DNA of 64,000 bases, from NCBI RefSeq assembly GCF_937468385.1, contig NZ_CALBWS010000001.1:434001-498000 (forward strand). The letters run 5' to 3'. Shown here in pieces: positions 7,335 through 16,350 of the stretch; positions within the stretch are counted from its first letter, which is position 1, and every line of letters starts with the position of its first letter. This DNA is from Neobacillus rhizosphaerae. GTDB taxonomy: Bacteria; Bacillota; Bacilli; Bacillales; Cytobacillaceae. The notes under the pieces were generated by a model. It was not told where the DNA came from. It saw only the letters and a program-made list of their open reading frames with translations, and made no database searches. The position numbers were made by a program, and so were the translations under genes.

Positions 7335-9703
7335 GAGTTGATTTCCCCCTTTATTGAAAGCTCAGGCATCCTTACGAGAGGGTCACCTTGTCCTGCTTTT
7401 ATTAATTTGATAATGATTGCTCCATCCTCGGAAATATATTGATCAAGATGTTCTTTTATTGTTGTATGTGATTTAGGTAATGGTAAAAACGTGCCCGTTT
7501 TATGATTGAGAAGCGAGTAGGTGACATTAGCACCTTGCCAAGTGATTTCTAATTCTTTGAGCTTACGATTCATTTTCGCCAATTGACTAGGGAGTTCTAA
7601 GACATAATCATACTCGCCATCATCAAGCTCCATTTCGTTGCGTCTACCTGTCATATCATTGATAATCCCACCACGAATGGTATTAATGTGGTTCTTGAGC
7701 ATGTCATCCTTTATGGTGAATGAACCGGATAGCTTCGTTTGTATATTTAGTGTTTGGTAGATTAAACTTAGGCCTTTTCTCGCCTCGTTTTTTCCCTTTA
7801 TATCTGCCTTGATGACAGAATCTTTTGTATAGCCATATAGAATCGGCTGATTTTCTGATTGCGAGTTGTTGTAAAGAAATTCAATGGCAGCATATTCCAT
7901 TTTTTCTCTTTTTAATTCATCCACCTCCTGCTGGGAAGTGGGCTGTTTGTAGGAATTCCCCTGGCTATAAGGTCCAGCCAAATAATCCTGTTGCATTGTT
8001 TCGTTAACAGATACACTTTCCCCACTTTTTACTGGTCCCACCTTGATTTTTTTCCCGCCTGACCAAATATATAATTCTTCAAAATCGTATGGGAAATGAT
8101 TGACAATTTTTCCGGATAGTTTTTTATTTTCATAGGAGAGATTGATATCAAATTGACCGGCGTTTTGTTTGGAAGCCTGCCCAAAATAGGTTCTAGTTGA
8201 CCAATATTCCACATTCGGAAAAGTGACACTATTGGTTTTTCTGCCATTTTCTAAAACAGCATATCGTTTTCCATCATTAACTGGCATCATCGATGAACCC
8301 GGTACCCCATAGAACTTCCCCTTGGAAAAGTCAAGCTGGTAATCACCGCCAGTATTAGAAAGGAAGGTAACTGCCTCGAAACCATTTAACTGGCCATTTT
8401 CTGTCTTATAAATTCCTGTTTGGTTCATTTGCGGTTTAGCAATTCGGTCTTTTGCTCCGATGACAAAGATACCCACAGATGAAATGAATGCCACACCCAT
8501 AATAATCCACCATGCATGCTCGCGTTTATCCAGCCTTTTTAACAAGAAATATAGAAATGGAACGAGCAGCAAAAGATACACCAAAAGGAACAAACTTATC
8601 TGCCCTATTGAAAATTGTGATGACGCAAAGTATTCATTTACTTCTGCAAATTCATTGAACAACATGTCAAAGGGGTTTGGTCCACCCTTTTGAAATTGAA
8701 AAGTAGAAGTACCTTTTAGCATAGGGCTGACGGCAAACCAGTGACCATAATCCTTCCACGAGGAGAGTGGTTCATCGCCAAGTGAAAAGGCTGTTTGCCA
8801 AATTTCACCTGAACCATAACCTTTATGAACAACCATCGGTAAATCTCCGCTTTTTACGGCAACATTTGCCCCCTTATCCAACTGGCCAACAAAGACAGGA
8901 ATGTCTTTAAAAGGGGGTAATGTCGGTGTTGCTTGAAAAAACTTTGTATCCGTGAGCACCTCTTTATCTGGTTTCATCGGCAATACCTGGTACAGGCTTC
9001 CATAAGAACCAGCTGCATTTGGGGCTGCACCGGCAATTAATTTGCCGCCATTTTGAACCCATTTCAGGATCGCTTGCTGTTTTGTGTTTTTTAGTTTGGA
9101 AATACCAAACTCATCAATCATTATGTAATCTAGTGAATCAAGGCCAAGTTCATCATCAGGAATCATCTCTTCAGTTAGAACAATCGTTTCGATTTGATTG
9201 CTCGTTGCCATGACTTTCAATTCTTTAAGACGATCGGAATCCTCACTTAACATCCCAAGCGTACGGCTACCCTGGTCTATATATTTTGGCTTTAGTTTTT
9301 TATCTCCGATAAAGGCTTGCTCATGATCGTCCTTCCAGCTTCCTTTGTATAAAAAGATTGATTGTTTTACCTGAGTATTATTATTGTAATACTCTTCTGA
9401 AAAGGCAGGTAATGAAAGCGAATACGTTTTTTTGCTCCCCTTCGGCACATCTATTGATAAAACTTTTGCTCCGTTTGAATTATAGGATGATGCAAAGTTG
9501 AAAAGGATATCGCCGGTAAAATCTGCTCCGCTGTTTTCAACCGTCACTTGAACTGGGAAGCCGCGGCCGCTTTTTACCTTTCCTGCATAGCCTTCTTTAA
9601 CGGATATTTTAATAAAACTTCCTTCAGCCTTTGTGGGTTGGACTGCTTGGGTTAATATAACCAGACACAATAAAAAAACAAATAATACCTTCTTCTTTAA
9701 CAA
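7331..9703 (-). CDS. Large secreted/membrane protein, first gene of the ABC-MoxR-VWA cluster
   Basis: A 790-residue protein of unrecognised name. It has a signal peptide (about residues 1-26), an extracytoplasmic N-terminal half of beta-rich type, two adjacent membrane helices near 369-389 and 398-416, then a second large domain (420-790). Residues 205-226 (KNTKQQAILKWVQNGGKLI) recall the glutamine amidotransferase-like fold seen in GldG/DUF4350-type partners of ABC-2 exporters. The start is TTG at 9701-9703 with an AGGGGG ribosome site 7 bases upstream. No promoter-proximal gene precedes it, so it heads the operon. The ATPase gene overlaps its 3' end by 4 bases. Confidence 0.78.
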   Translation of the reverse strand: MLKKKVLFVFLLCLVILTQAVQPTKAEGSFIKISVKEGYAGKVKSGRGFPVQVTVENSGADFTGDILFNFASSYNSNGAKVLSIDVPKGSKKTYSLSLPAFSEEYYNNNTQVKQSIFLYKGSWKDDHEQAFIGDKKLKPKYIDQGSRTLGMLSEDSDRLKELKVMATSNQIETIVLTEEMIPDDELGLDSLDYIMIDEFGISKLKNTKQQAILKWVQNGGKLIAGAAPNAAGSYGSLYQVLPMKPDKEVLTDTKFFQATPTLPPFKDIPVFVGQLDKGANVAVKSGDLPMVVHKGYGSGEIWQTAFSLGDEPLSSWKDYGHWFAVSPMLKGTSTFQFQKGGPNPFDMLFNEFAEVNEYFASSQFSIGQISLFLLVYLLLLVPFLYFLLKRLDKREHAWWIIMGVAFISSVGIFVIGAKDRIAKPQMNQTGIYKTENGQLNGFEAVTFLSNTGGDYQLDFSKGKFYGVPGSSMMPVNDGKRYAVLENGRKTNSVTFPNVEYWSTRTYFGQASKQNAGQFDINLSYENKKLSGKIVNHFPYDFEELYIWSGGKKIKVGPVKSGESVSVNETMQQDYLAGPYSQGNSYKQPTSQQEVDELKREKMEYAAIEFLYNNSQSENQPILYGYTKDSVIKADIKGKNEARKGLSLIYQTLNIQTKLSGSFTIKDDMLKNHINTIRGGIINDMTGRRNEMELDDGEYDYVLELPSQLAKMNRKLKELEITWQGANVTYSLLNHKTGTFLPLPKSHTTIKEHLDQYISEDGAIIIKLIKAGQGDPLVRMPELSIKGEINS

Positions 9704-9769
9704 ATCAATTCCCCCTATAAATACATGACTATAAAATAGACGAATATTACTCTCTATTGCACTACAATG

Positions 9770-9798
9770 TTTAAAGTTTTTTATTTTCTATTTTTCAA
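9770..9798 (-). promoter_or_regulatory. Possible sigma-A promoter of the ABC-MoxR-VWA cluster
   Basis: On the minus strand TTGAAA (9793-9798) and TTTAAA (9770-9775) are separated by 17 bases, about 70 bases ahead of the TTG start. The region is very AT-rich, so a chance match is possible. Confidence 0.35.
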
Positions 9799-9983
9799 AA
9801 CCACATCACTTCCAATAACAGTTCTCTTTAGTGTATTTTTACACCTTTGACAAAAAAATGCAATCAGTTATGGAATATTTTCCTTGTAAGACAAAAAAAA
9901 GCAGTTTTAAACTGCTCAGATTGTCGAAAAAGAGTATTTTTCTCGGCAATTTTTTAATAATGGATTGACCCTGCTAACTGGCC

Positions 9984-10115
9984 TGTTGATTTCCGCTCCG
10001 GGCACTCGCTTTCCGCGGGGAGGTCCGGGAGCCTCCTCGGCGCTATTGGCGCCTGCGGGGTCTCCCGTGACCTCTCTATCCCGCAGGAGTCGAGTGCCCT
10101 CCACTCCAATCAACA
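9984..10115 (+). repeat. 130-bp GC-rich palindromic repeat, copy A
   Basis: It runs from TGTTGATTTCCGCTCC to CCACTCCAATCAACA. Internal landmarks shared with the other copies are CTCGCTTTCCGCGGG, GGGAGCCTCCTCGGCGC, GGCGCCTGCGGGGTCTCCC and CCCGCAGGAGTC. The centre folds into a GC-rich stem and the ends are inverted (TGTTGATT/AATCAACA). It is far richer in G+C than the surroundings. Confidence 0.85.
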
Positions 10116-10125
10116 GGGTGACAAA

Positions 10126-10590
10126 TCAACCTAAAGAATTGCCACACACTTTTTCTAACCTGGCTAAGTGTGTCGCAATTTTTTTTTAATTTTGGCAGGC
10201 TGCTGTAAGGAGAGCCTGTTCACTTGCATTCTTTAATCCCCCTAACCGGCAGTAGCGAAGACCATGCAGCTCTTTTGAGTCTGCGAAGCTTCGCTCCATT
10301 TTTTCCTTTCTAAATTTATAAAGCAATTTCCCCGATTTAGATAAGCGATTTAACCTTACCTATACCGTAAAGATAACCAATAAAGATCATTTTAAACAAA
10401 ATTAGGGGATCAGATGGGCGGCCGTTATCATCACTATAATAAGGGCGAACTTTTTCAAGAAGAAACGAAAAATCAATCTATTTATCAATCAAACGAAGGA
10501 GGTGATCAGCAGGAAATAATTCATCAATAGACACAAATTCAAATTCACTTTGGGAAGATTTTTTTGGTTGTGTGTGGACATTATTGAATT
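10126..10590 (-). pseudogene. IS1182-family transposase remnant, internally deleted
   Basis: Reading the minus strand, the N-terminal piece contains EFEFVSIDELFPADHLL, then RLIDK, an in-frame stop, and IDFSFLLEKVRPYYSDDNG followed by RPSDPLILFKMIFIGYLYG. This is the conserved start of IS1182-type transposases, with one residue lost at GRPS(I)DP. After a junction near 10340-10360 the C-terminal piece follows ([20 protein letters not shown], then LRYCR and ALLTAACQN), with another stop in place of a residue before KKIATHLARLE. The middle of the catalytic domain is gone, so the gene is dead. Confidence 0.85.
10137..10188 (+). terminator. Hairpin plus T-run inside the IS remnant
   Basis: AATTGCCACACACTT pairs with AAGTGTGTCGCAATT (one mismatch) and is followed by about ten T on the plus strand. 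It overlaps the 3' end of the transposase remnant. It may have insulated the element from outside transcription. Confidence 0.55.
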
Positions 10591-10596
10591 TGCACC

Positions 10597-10727
10597 TGTT
10601 GATTGAAGCGGAAGGCGCGAAGACTCCTGCGGGAGTACGGGGCAGGGGAGACACCACAGGCGCATTAGCGCCGAGGAGGCTCCCCGGCACGCCCGCGGAA
10701 AGCGAAGCGCCTGAGCGCAAATCAACA
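10597..10727 (-). repeat. 130-bp GC-rich palindromic repeat, copy B (inverted)
   Basis: Same element as copy A in the opposite orientation, lying directly upstream of the transposase remnant. On the minus strand it reads TGTTGATTTGCGCTCAG ... CTTTCCGCGGGCG ... GGGAGCCTCCTCGGCGC ... CCGCTTCAATCAACA. It differs from copies A and C at scattered positions. Confidence 0.85.
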
Positions 10728-10784
10728 GACATGTTGCATGAATATTATCAAAACGAATTAACGCAGTGAAATGCTAAAGTGGCA

Positions 10785-10820
10785 TAAAAAATAAAGGCTG
10801 TCGAAGGTTTTTCGACAGCC
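10785..10820 (-). terminator. Terminator of rnc-smc-ftsY
   Basis: On the minus strand GGCTGTCGAA/TTCGACAGCC forms a perfect 10-bp stem with a 5-base loop, followed by TTTATTTTTTAT. It lies about 42 bases after the ftsY stop. The stem overlaps the putative right end of the IS remnant. Confidence 0.82.
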
Positions 10821-10861
10821 TGAAAGCAGCTTTAAACTGCTTTTTTTATCATTACTAATTA

Positions 10862-11848
10862 TTATTCTGTTTTTTCAACTTGATCGGCAAATAAACCATA
10901 TACATATCTTTCTGCATCAAATTCTTGAAGATCATCCATTTTTTCACCTAGACCAACGAATTTTACCGGAATTTTTAATTCATTCCGTATCGCAAGGACA
11001 ATACCACCTTTTGCTGTTCCATCTAATTTGGAAAGGACGATTCCACTTACATTAGTCACTTCTTTAAAGGTTTTCGCCTGGATAAGGGCATTTTGTCCAG
11101 TTGTGGCGTCAAGGACAAGGATCACTTCATGCGGGGCACCGGGTATTTCTCTTTCAATGACCCGCTTTACTTTTTCAAGCTCCTTCATTAGGTTCACCTT
11201 ATTTTGCAAACGGCCAGCTGTGTCACACAACAATATATCTGCCTGGCGGGATTTAGCAGCCTGAATGGCATCATACATAACCGCTGCAGGATCAGATCCT
11301 TCAGCCTGTTTAATTACCTCAACGCCTACTCTTTCACCCCAAACCTCAAGCTGTTCAATAGCACCGGCACGGAAAGTATCACCGGCAGCCATCAATACTT
11401 TCTTGCCTTCGCTCTTAAACTTATGTCCAAGTTTGCCAATCGTCGTTGTTTTCCCAACCCCATTTACCCCAACAAATAGAATGACGGTCAGACTATCCTC
11501 TTGGAGGTTTAATTTTGAGGACTGTCCTTCTCCAGCATTATATATCTCGACGAGCTTCTCAGAAATGACACTTTGTACTTCCTGTGGGTCTTGGATGTTT
11601 CGACGCTTGACTTCCATCTTCAGCTCTTCAATCAGTTGCATGACTGTGTCAAAACCGACATCGGCCTGAATTAAAATTTCCTCTAACTCTTCAAAAAAAT
11701 CTTCATCGACTTTTCGATATCGGGCAACAAGGTCATTGACTTTTCCTGAGAAATTATCCCTTGTTTTCGTTAGACCTTCCTTAAACTTTTCCGTCACAGT
11801 ATCTGTCGATTTCGTAATTTTTTCTTTTAATTTTTTAAAAAAGCTCAT
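10862..11848 (-). CDS. ftsY: Signal recognition particle receptor FtsY
   Basis: SRP receptor GTPase, docking ribosome-nascent chain-SRP complexes at the membrane for delivery to SecYEG. Its 328 residues show an amphipathic, Lys-rich N-terminus (MSFFKKLKEK), an N domain helical bundle to about 115, then the G domain with GVNGVGKT (127-134), DTFRAGA (157-163), DTAGR (209-213) and SKLDGTAKGG near 273-282. The short acidic-poor N-terminus is typical of Bacillus FtsY. It follows smc by 18 bases and ends the rnc-smc-ftsY unit. The usual next gene pair ylxM-ffh is not found downstream in this window. Confidence 0.97.
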   Translation of the reverse strand: MSFFKKLKEKITKSTDTVTEKFKEGLTKTRDNFSGKVNDLVARYRKVDEDFFEELEEILIQADVGFDTVMQLIEELKMEVKRRNIQDPQEVQSVISEKLVEIYNAGEGQSSKLNLQEDSLTVILFVGVNGVGKTTTIGKLGHKFKSEGKKVLMAAGDTFRAGAIEQLEVWGERVGVEVIKQAEGSDPAAVMYDAIQAAKSRQADILLCDTAGRLQNKVNLMKELEKVKRVIEREIPGAPHEVILVLDATTGQNALIQAKTFKEVTNVSGIVLSKLDGTAKGGIVLAIRNELKIPVKFVGLGEKMDDLQEFDAERYVYGLFADQVEKTE

Positions 11849-11866
11849 GATTTCACTTCCCTTAAT

Positions 11867-14800
11867 TTATAATTCTACAAGCTCCTTTGTTTCCTCTAGT
11901 CTGACAGAAACCAGCTTTGAAACGCCTGATTCCTGCATAGTTACCCCGTAGAGGACATCTGCTTCCTCCATCGTCCCTTTACGATGTGTGATGACGATAA
12001 ATTGAGTTTCGGAGCTGTATCGTTTTAAATATTGGCTGAAGCGGTAGACATTAGCATCATCAAGGGCAGCCTCAACCTCATCCAGAATACAGAACGGTAC
12101 AGGGCGAACCTTTAGAATGGAAAATAATAAGGCAATAGCTGTTAAGGCACGCTCTCCTCCTGATAATAAGCCTAAATTCTGCAGCTTTTTCCCAGGCGGC
12201 TGTGCCACGATTTCAACGCCTGTATTTAATAAATCTTCTGGCACTGTGAGAACAAGATCCGCTCTCCCCCCACCGAAAAGGGCACGGAATGTCGGTTCAA
12301 AATGCTCACGAATCCCATTAAAGGTTTGTTCGAAGCGTTTCTTCATTTCGATATCCATCTCTTCAATGACCTGAAAAAGGGTGTCCTTTGCTTCCTGGAG
12401 ATCTGTCTTTTGTTCATTTAAGAACTCGAATCGCTCAGAGACACGTTCATATTCTTCAATCGAGCCCAGATTAACATTACCAAGTTCATCAATGGCTAGC
12501 TTAATCAGCTTGACCTTTTTCCTAGCGTCATCCACAGGAATGGTTAATGGATATTGCTCCTTTGCCCCTTCAAATGATAAAAGGTATTCTTCCCTTAAAT
12601 GTTCCAATCGATTTTCAAGCTCCACGTCTAAGCGATTGATTTTGACTTCCTCATCCTTTAATACAACAATCATTCCTTTGTGGAGTCTCTTAAGCTCTTT
12701 GGCTGCTATTTCTATTTCTTCCAATGCCCCCTGCAACTGTAGGCGTTCTTGTCTTCTTATAGTAATTAATTGTAAGGTTGCTTCTTTATCTTGCTGTTTT
12801 CTCTTTGCCGCTGCTTCTAATTGTTCCTCTCCAGATGAACTGTTCGTCATTTCCGCTGTTAACAAGTTAAGATCCTCGCTAAAAATAGCCAGCTTTTGTT
12901 CACTTTCCTCTAAATCAGCGTTTAATAGTGCAAAGAGTTCCTTCTTATTTGTAAATTGCTCATTTTTAGATGCGAACTCCACTTTAAGGTCATTTAATTC
13001 ATTTGCTAAGGCTTCTTTCGATGTCATATCATTTGTCTTTTGTTCCGTAAGTTTCATGATATAACGATCAAGTTCGGCAATTGAGTCCTTGTAATTCTCA
13101 ATCGCTTCAACTAATTCAGTTTTTCTTTTCAATAAGGTGTTCTTTTCATCAGAAAATTGCCCTTTTTCAAGATCATAAATGGCTAAACGGTCATTGATAT
13201 TTTTTTCTCCTAGCTCCGCTTCGCGCAGATCACCTTTTATCGACTGCTCTTTTAACCGTAACGCTTCACCATTTTTGCGCATTTCTTCAAGATGATCTTC
13301 TGACTGTTGAACTTCTTCTTTTAAGAGTTTAACAGCCTGCTCTAATCCAGCTGTTTTTTCCTCCATAATGGCAAGATTTTCTTTTAACTGCTCAAGCTCA
13401 CCTTTTCGTGTTAATAAAGAAGATGTCTTTTGTTTTACAGCACCGCCAGTCATTGCACCGCCGGGATTAACGATATCACCATCAAGTGTTACCATCCTAA
13501 CACGGTATTGAAGAATTTTCGCCAATTCATTGGCACCCTGTAGGTCTTTAGTAATTACGACATTCCCTAAAAGGTTATTCATTACCTCGGCATACCTTTG
13601 ATCAAATTTCACAAGGGTGACAGCAACCCCAATTAATGAAGGATGATTTTGAATCGCTGAAATCTGTGCCGCAGATAATGTCCTTCCTTTGATGACACTT
13701 AACGGTAAAAAGGTTCCCCGCCCAAAAGAATTTTGTTTTAAGTATTGTATAGCCGTTCGTGCATTTTGTTCGGTATCGACAACAATATGCTGAAGTGCAC
13801 CACCAAAGGCAATTTCAAGAGCTGTTTCGTACTCTTTTGGAACGGCTACAAGCTCTGCCACTGCCCCTTCAATTCCCTTAAGCTTACTTCCTCGCGCCTT
13901 TAGGACTTCTTTTACACCTTGAAAAAAACCTGAGTAATCCTCTTCCATTTCCTCCAGCATTTCTTTTCTTGATTTAGCCTGCTGAAGAAGCTGATAGGCT
14001 TGATACAATGTCTTTTCTTGTTTTTGATAATTATTTTTTACTGTCTCAAGCATCCGCTGCTGATCACGAAACGTAACAACCTGATTCGCTAACTTTTCTT
14101 GAATTTCTTCTAGGGCAGATTGAATTTCTCTCTTTTTATTTTGCGCGTTTTCTCGTTCCTGAATGAACTTCTCATTGTCTGCATCAAGGCGGGAGCTTTT
14201 TCTCTCCTGTTGCTCCAACTGTTGGTCAATGTATTTTACTTCATTATTGGCACCAGCTTGATTGTTTAAGCGCTCGATATATTCACTTTTTAAACTTTCA
14301 ATTTTTTGATCAATATTCTCAGTAAATAATTGTAGTTTTTCTTGTCTTTCTTTTAGCTTGGCTTGTAAAATTTTCACCTGTTCACCAAGGTCTGTTACGG
14401 CCTCAGCCTGGATATCGCGACTTTTTTTCAACTGGCTGATTCGTTCTGATAGTTCCGAAACATTTGCTTGAAGCTGCTCTTTATTTTGGGAAGCATTTTT
14501 CTTCCGTTCCTTGAGAACCTCTTTTCGGCCTTCTAACTTTTCAAGCTCCTCACTTGCATGAAGCAGAACATTCTGTAGGTCCGTAATGGACTCGTCTAAG
14601 GCAGAAATTTGATCCCTTGTTTCGACAATCTTCACTTCTTTTACCTGCAAATCTGAAGAAAGCTTCAGCTCTTCCTGCTGATGTTCTTCTAGCTGGAGGG
14701 AGAAGTTTTCCCATTTCTGATGCAGGTCTTCGATTTCATAAACCGTTAAGGCAACTTCTATTTTTTCAAGTTCTTCTTTTTTCTCCAGATAGTCCTTAGC

Positions 14801-15433
14801 CATAGATGCTTGAATTTTAAGCGGCTCTACTTGGCTTTCAAGCTCATGTAATATATCATTCACACGGTTTAAATTGTCCTGTGATTCAAACAATTTAATT
14901 TCCGCTTTTTTCTTGCGGTTTTTATATTTTAATACACCTGCAGCCTCTTCGAAAATCGTTCGCCGGTCCTCAGCCTTACTATTTAAAATTTCTTCTACTT
15001 TACCTTGACTGATAATTGAAAAGGCTTCCCGGCCAAGCCCTGAATCCATAAATAAATCAATGATATCCTTGAGTCGACATGGCTGTTTATTGATGAAAAA
15101 TTCACTATCACCGGAACGTGACACCCTTCTTGTTACACTTACTTCATTGTAATCGATTCCTAATCCTTGATCTTCATTGTCCAATGTGAGTATTACTTCG
15201 GCAAAGTTAAGCGCTTTTCTGGTATCACTGCCGGCAAAAATGATATCTTCCATTTTACTGCCTCTAAGAGATTTAGCCGACTGTTCCCCCAGTACCCAGC
15301 GGATTGCATCAGTGATATTACTTTTGCCGCTGCCATTTGGGCCAACGACGGCCGTTACTCCAGGAACAAAATCAACGCCGATGCGGTCAGCGAAAGATTT
15401 AAAACCAATAATGTCCAACCGTTTTAAAAACAT
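11867..15433 (-). CDS. smc: Chromosome condensation ATPase SMC
   Basis: Structural maintenance of chromosomes protein, which forms the condensin ring with ScpA/ScpB and organises newly replicated origins. Length is 1188 residues, normal for Bacillus. Seen: N-terminal ATPase half with GPNGSGKSNI (32-41), two long coiled-coil arms, a globular hinge around 515-640 (containing GGALQHIVVDTEQNARTAIQ), and a C-terminal half with signature LLSGGERAL and Walker B FCILDEVEAALDDANV. Located between rnc (upstream) and ftsY, as in B. subtilis. Confidence 0.98.
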   Translation of the reverse strand: MFLKRLDIIGFKSFADRIGVDFVPGVTAVVGPNGSGKSNITDAIRWVLGEQSAKSLRGSKMEDIIFAGSDTRKALNFAEVILTLDNEDQGLGIDYNEVSVTRRVSRSGDSEFFINKQPCRLKDIIDLFMDSGLGREAFSIISQGKVEEILNSKAEDRRTIFEEAAGVLKYKNRKKKAEIKLFESQDNLNRVNDILHELESQVEPLKIQASMAKDYLEKKEELEKIEVALTVYEIEDLHQKWENFSLQLEEHQQEELKLSSDLQVKEVKIVETRDQISALDESITDLQNVLLHASEELEKLEGRKEVLKERKKNASQNKEQLQANVSELSERISQLKKSRDIQAEAVTDLGEQVKILQAKLKERQEKLQLFTENIDQKIESLKSEYIERLNNQAGANNEVKYIDQQLEQQERKSSRLDADNEKFIQERENAQNKKREIQSALEEIQEKLANQVVTFRDQQRMLETVKNNYQKQEKTLYQAYQLLQQAKSRKEMLEEMEEDYSGFFQGVKEVLKARGSKLKGIEGAVAELVAVPKEYETALEIAFGGALQHIVVDTEQNARTAIQYLKQNSFGRGTFLPLSVIKGRTLSAAQISAIQNHPSLIGVAVTLVKFDQRYAEVMNNLLGNVVITKDLQGANELAKILQYRVRMVTLDGDIVNPGGAMTGGAVKQKTSSLLTRKGELEQLKENLAIMEEKTAGLEQAVKLLKEEVQQSEDHLEEMRKNGEALRLKEQSIKGDLREAELGEKNINDRLAIYDLEKGQFSDEKNTLLKRKTELVEAIENYKDSIAELDRYIMKLTEQKTNDMTSKEALANELNDLKVEFASKNEQFTNKKELFALLNADLEESEQKLAIFSEDLNLLTAEMTNSSSGEEQLEAAAKRKQQDKEATLQLITIRRQERLQLQGALEEIEIAAKELKRLHKGMIVVLKDEEVKINRLDVELENRLEHLREEYLLSFEGAKEQYPLTIPVDDARKKVKLIKLAIDELGNVNLGSIEEYERVSERFEFLNEQKTDLQEAKDTLFQVIEEMDIEMKKRFEQTFNGIREHFEPTFRALFGGGRADLVLTVPEDLLNTGVEIVAQPPGKKLQNLGLLSGGERALTAIALLFSILKVRPVPFCILDEVEAALDDANVYRFSQYLKRYSSETQFIVITHRKGTMEEADVLYGVTMQESGVSKLVSVRLEETKELVEL

Positions 15434-15488
15434 TTATTTATCCTCCCTATAATGCCCGGGATTTCTCCTCTTAAAATATTTGGTAAAT

Positions 15489-16229
15489 CTAGGTTGTTTT
15501 TGCTTTTAATACGCCCAACGCCATTTGGGCAGCATGCTGTTCCGCTTCTTTCTTTGATTTCCCCGTTCCCACTCCTAGTTCTTTTCCGTTTAAGGAAACT
15601 TTGGAAACAAACTCCTTATTATGTGCTGGTCCTTTTTCTTGAAGAACACGATATTCAAGTGGACCTGTTCCATCCCTTTGAATAAGTTCCTGTAATTGGC
15701 TTTTGAAATCCATCACATGAGAAAAAGCACCTGCATTTATTTTAGGAAAGACTACTTTTTCAAGGAATTCAATAACTTTTTCAATTCCTTGATCTAAATA
15801 AAGAGTCCCAATGAACGCCTCAAATACGTCTGCAAGTAAGGCCGGGCGCTCTCTTCCGCCCGTCATCTCTTCCCCTTTGCCGAGCAAAATCAATTTTCCA
15901 AAGTCTAGCTCGTTGGCAAAACAAACAAGGGATGGTTCGCAAACAATCGCTGCTCGCAGCTTCGTCAATTCTCCTTCCGTCATGGTTGGATATTTTTTAA
16001 AGAGGAATTGTGAAACAGTCAGCTCTAGTACGGCATCTCCTAAAAATTCAAGTCTTTCATTATCTTCGAAAGGCTTTCTGCGATGCTCATTCACATAGGA
16101 TGAATGAGTAAAAGCTTGTTTTAATAATTTCTCATTTTCAATCGTAATTCCGATTTGGTTTTGAAAATCCTTGAATTGATTTTCTTTAGCGCGATTGTAC
16201 AATTCTTTTTCTTTACTATTCTTGCGCAT
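15489..16229 (-). CDS. rnc: Ribonuclease III
   Basis: Double-strand-specific endoribonuclease that processes rRNA precursors and scRNA. In its 246 residues I see the catalytic signature [14 protein letters not shown] (57-70, with Glu61 and Asp65), a second acidic cluster in ADVFEAFIG, and a C-terminal double-stranded RNA binding domain (about 172-243, ending [14 protein letters not shown]). The ATG at 16229 follows AAGGTGGAG by 6 bases and gives a length close to the 249 residues of B. subtilis. A longer open frame reaching 16301 has no such ribosome site. First gene of the rnc-smc-ftsY unit. Confidence 0.96.
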   Translation of the reverse strand: MRKNSKEKELYNRAKENQFKDFQNQIGITIENEKLLKQAFTHSSYVNEHRRKPFEDNERLEFLGDAVLELTVSQFLFKKYPTMTEGELTKLRAAIVCEPSLVCFANELDFGKLILLGKGEEMTGGRERPALLADVFEAFIGTLYLDQGIEKVIEFLEKVVFPKINAGAFSHVMDFKSQLQELIQRDGTGPLEYRVLQEKGPAHNKEFVSKVSLNGKELGVGTGKSKKEAEQHAAQMALGVLKAKTT

Positions 16230-16350
16230 AAAGTCTCCACCTTGCATTTTATTTACACACTTACCTAATAAGAGTTTAAAAAAGTTTCTCAGAAAACGCA
16301 AAGAAACTTGGCAGATAGTTTAGTTCTACCAAGTTCTATCATACAGGAAG

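Larger units (their letters stand above)
9894..10847. mobile_element. Decayed IS1182-type insertion sequence with outer inverted ends
   Basis: The left end (9894-9930) and the reverse complement of the right end (10811-10847) share AAAAAAAGCAGTTT, then an AGCTGCT/AACTGCT element and TGTCGAAAAA. I read them as imperfect terminal inverted repeats. Between them lie one 130-bp repeat, a broken transposase reading frame, and a second 130-bp repeat in the opposite orientation. An intact element of this family is about 1.6-1.9 kb, so roughly half is missing. I see no clear target duplication. The right end now supplies the hairpin behind ftsY. Confidence 0.62.

Noticed and set aside
9916-10189. Open frames of 65 and 74 codons on both strands across repeat copy A
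   Set aside because: They run through the GC-rich repeat, which is open in several frames because of its composition. They have no ribosome sites and no protein-like conservation.
10478-10769. Open frames of 65-84 codons over repeat copy B and the transposase start
   Set aside because: Only the part after the repeat resembles a protein, and that is the broken IS1182 transposase. The rest is repeat sequence.
12381-13064. 227-codon plus-strand frame opposite smc
   Set aside because: It is Ser/Phe-rich shadow coding opposite a Glu/Lys-rich coiled coil; no start signals, and smc is intact.
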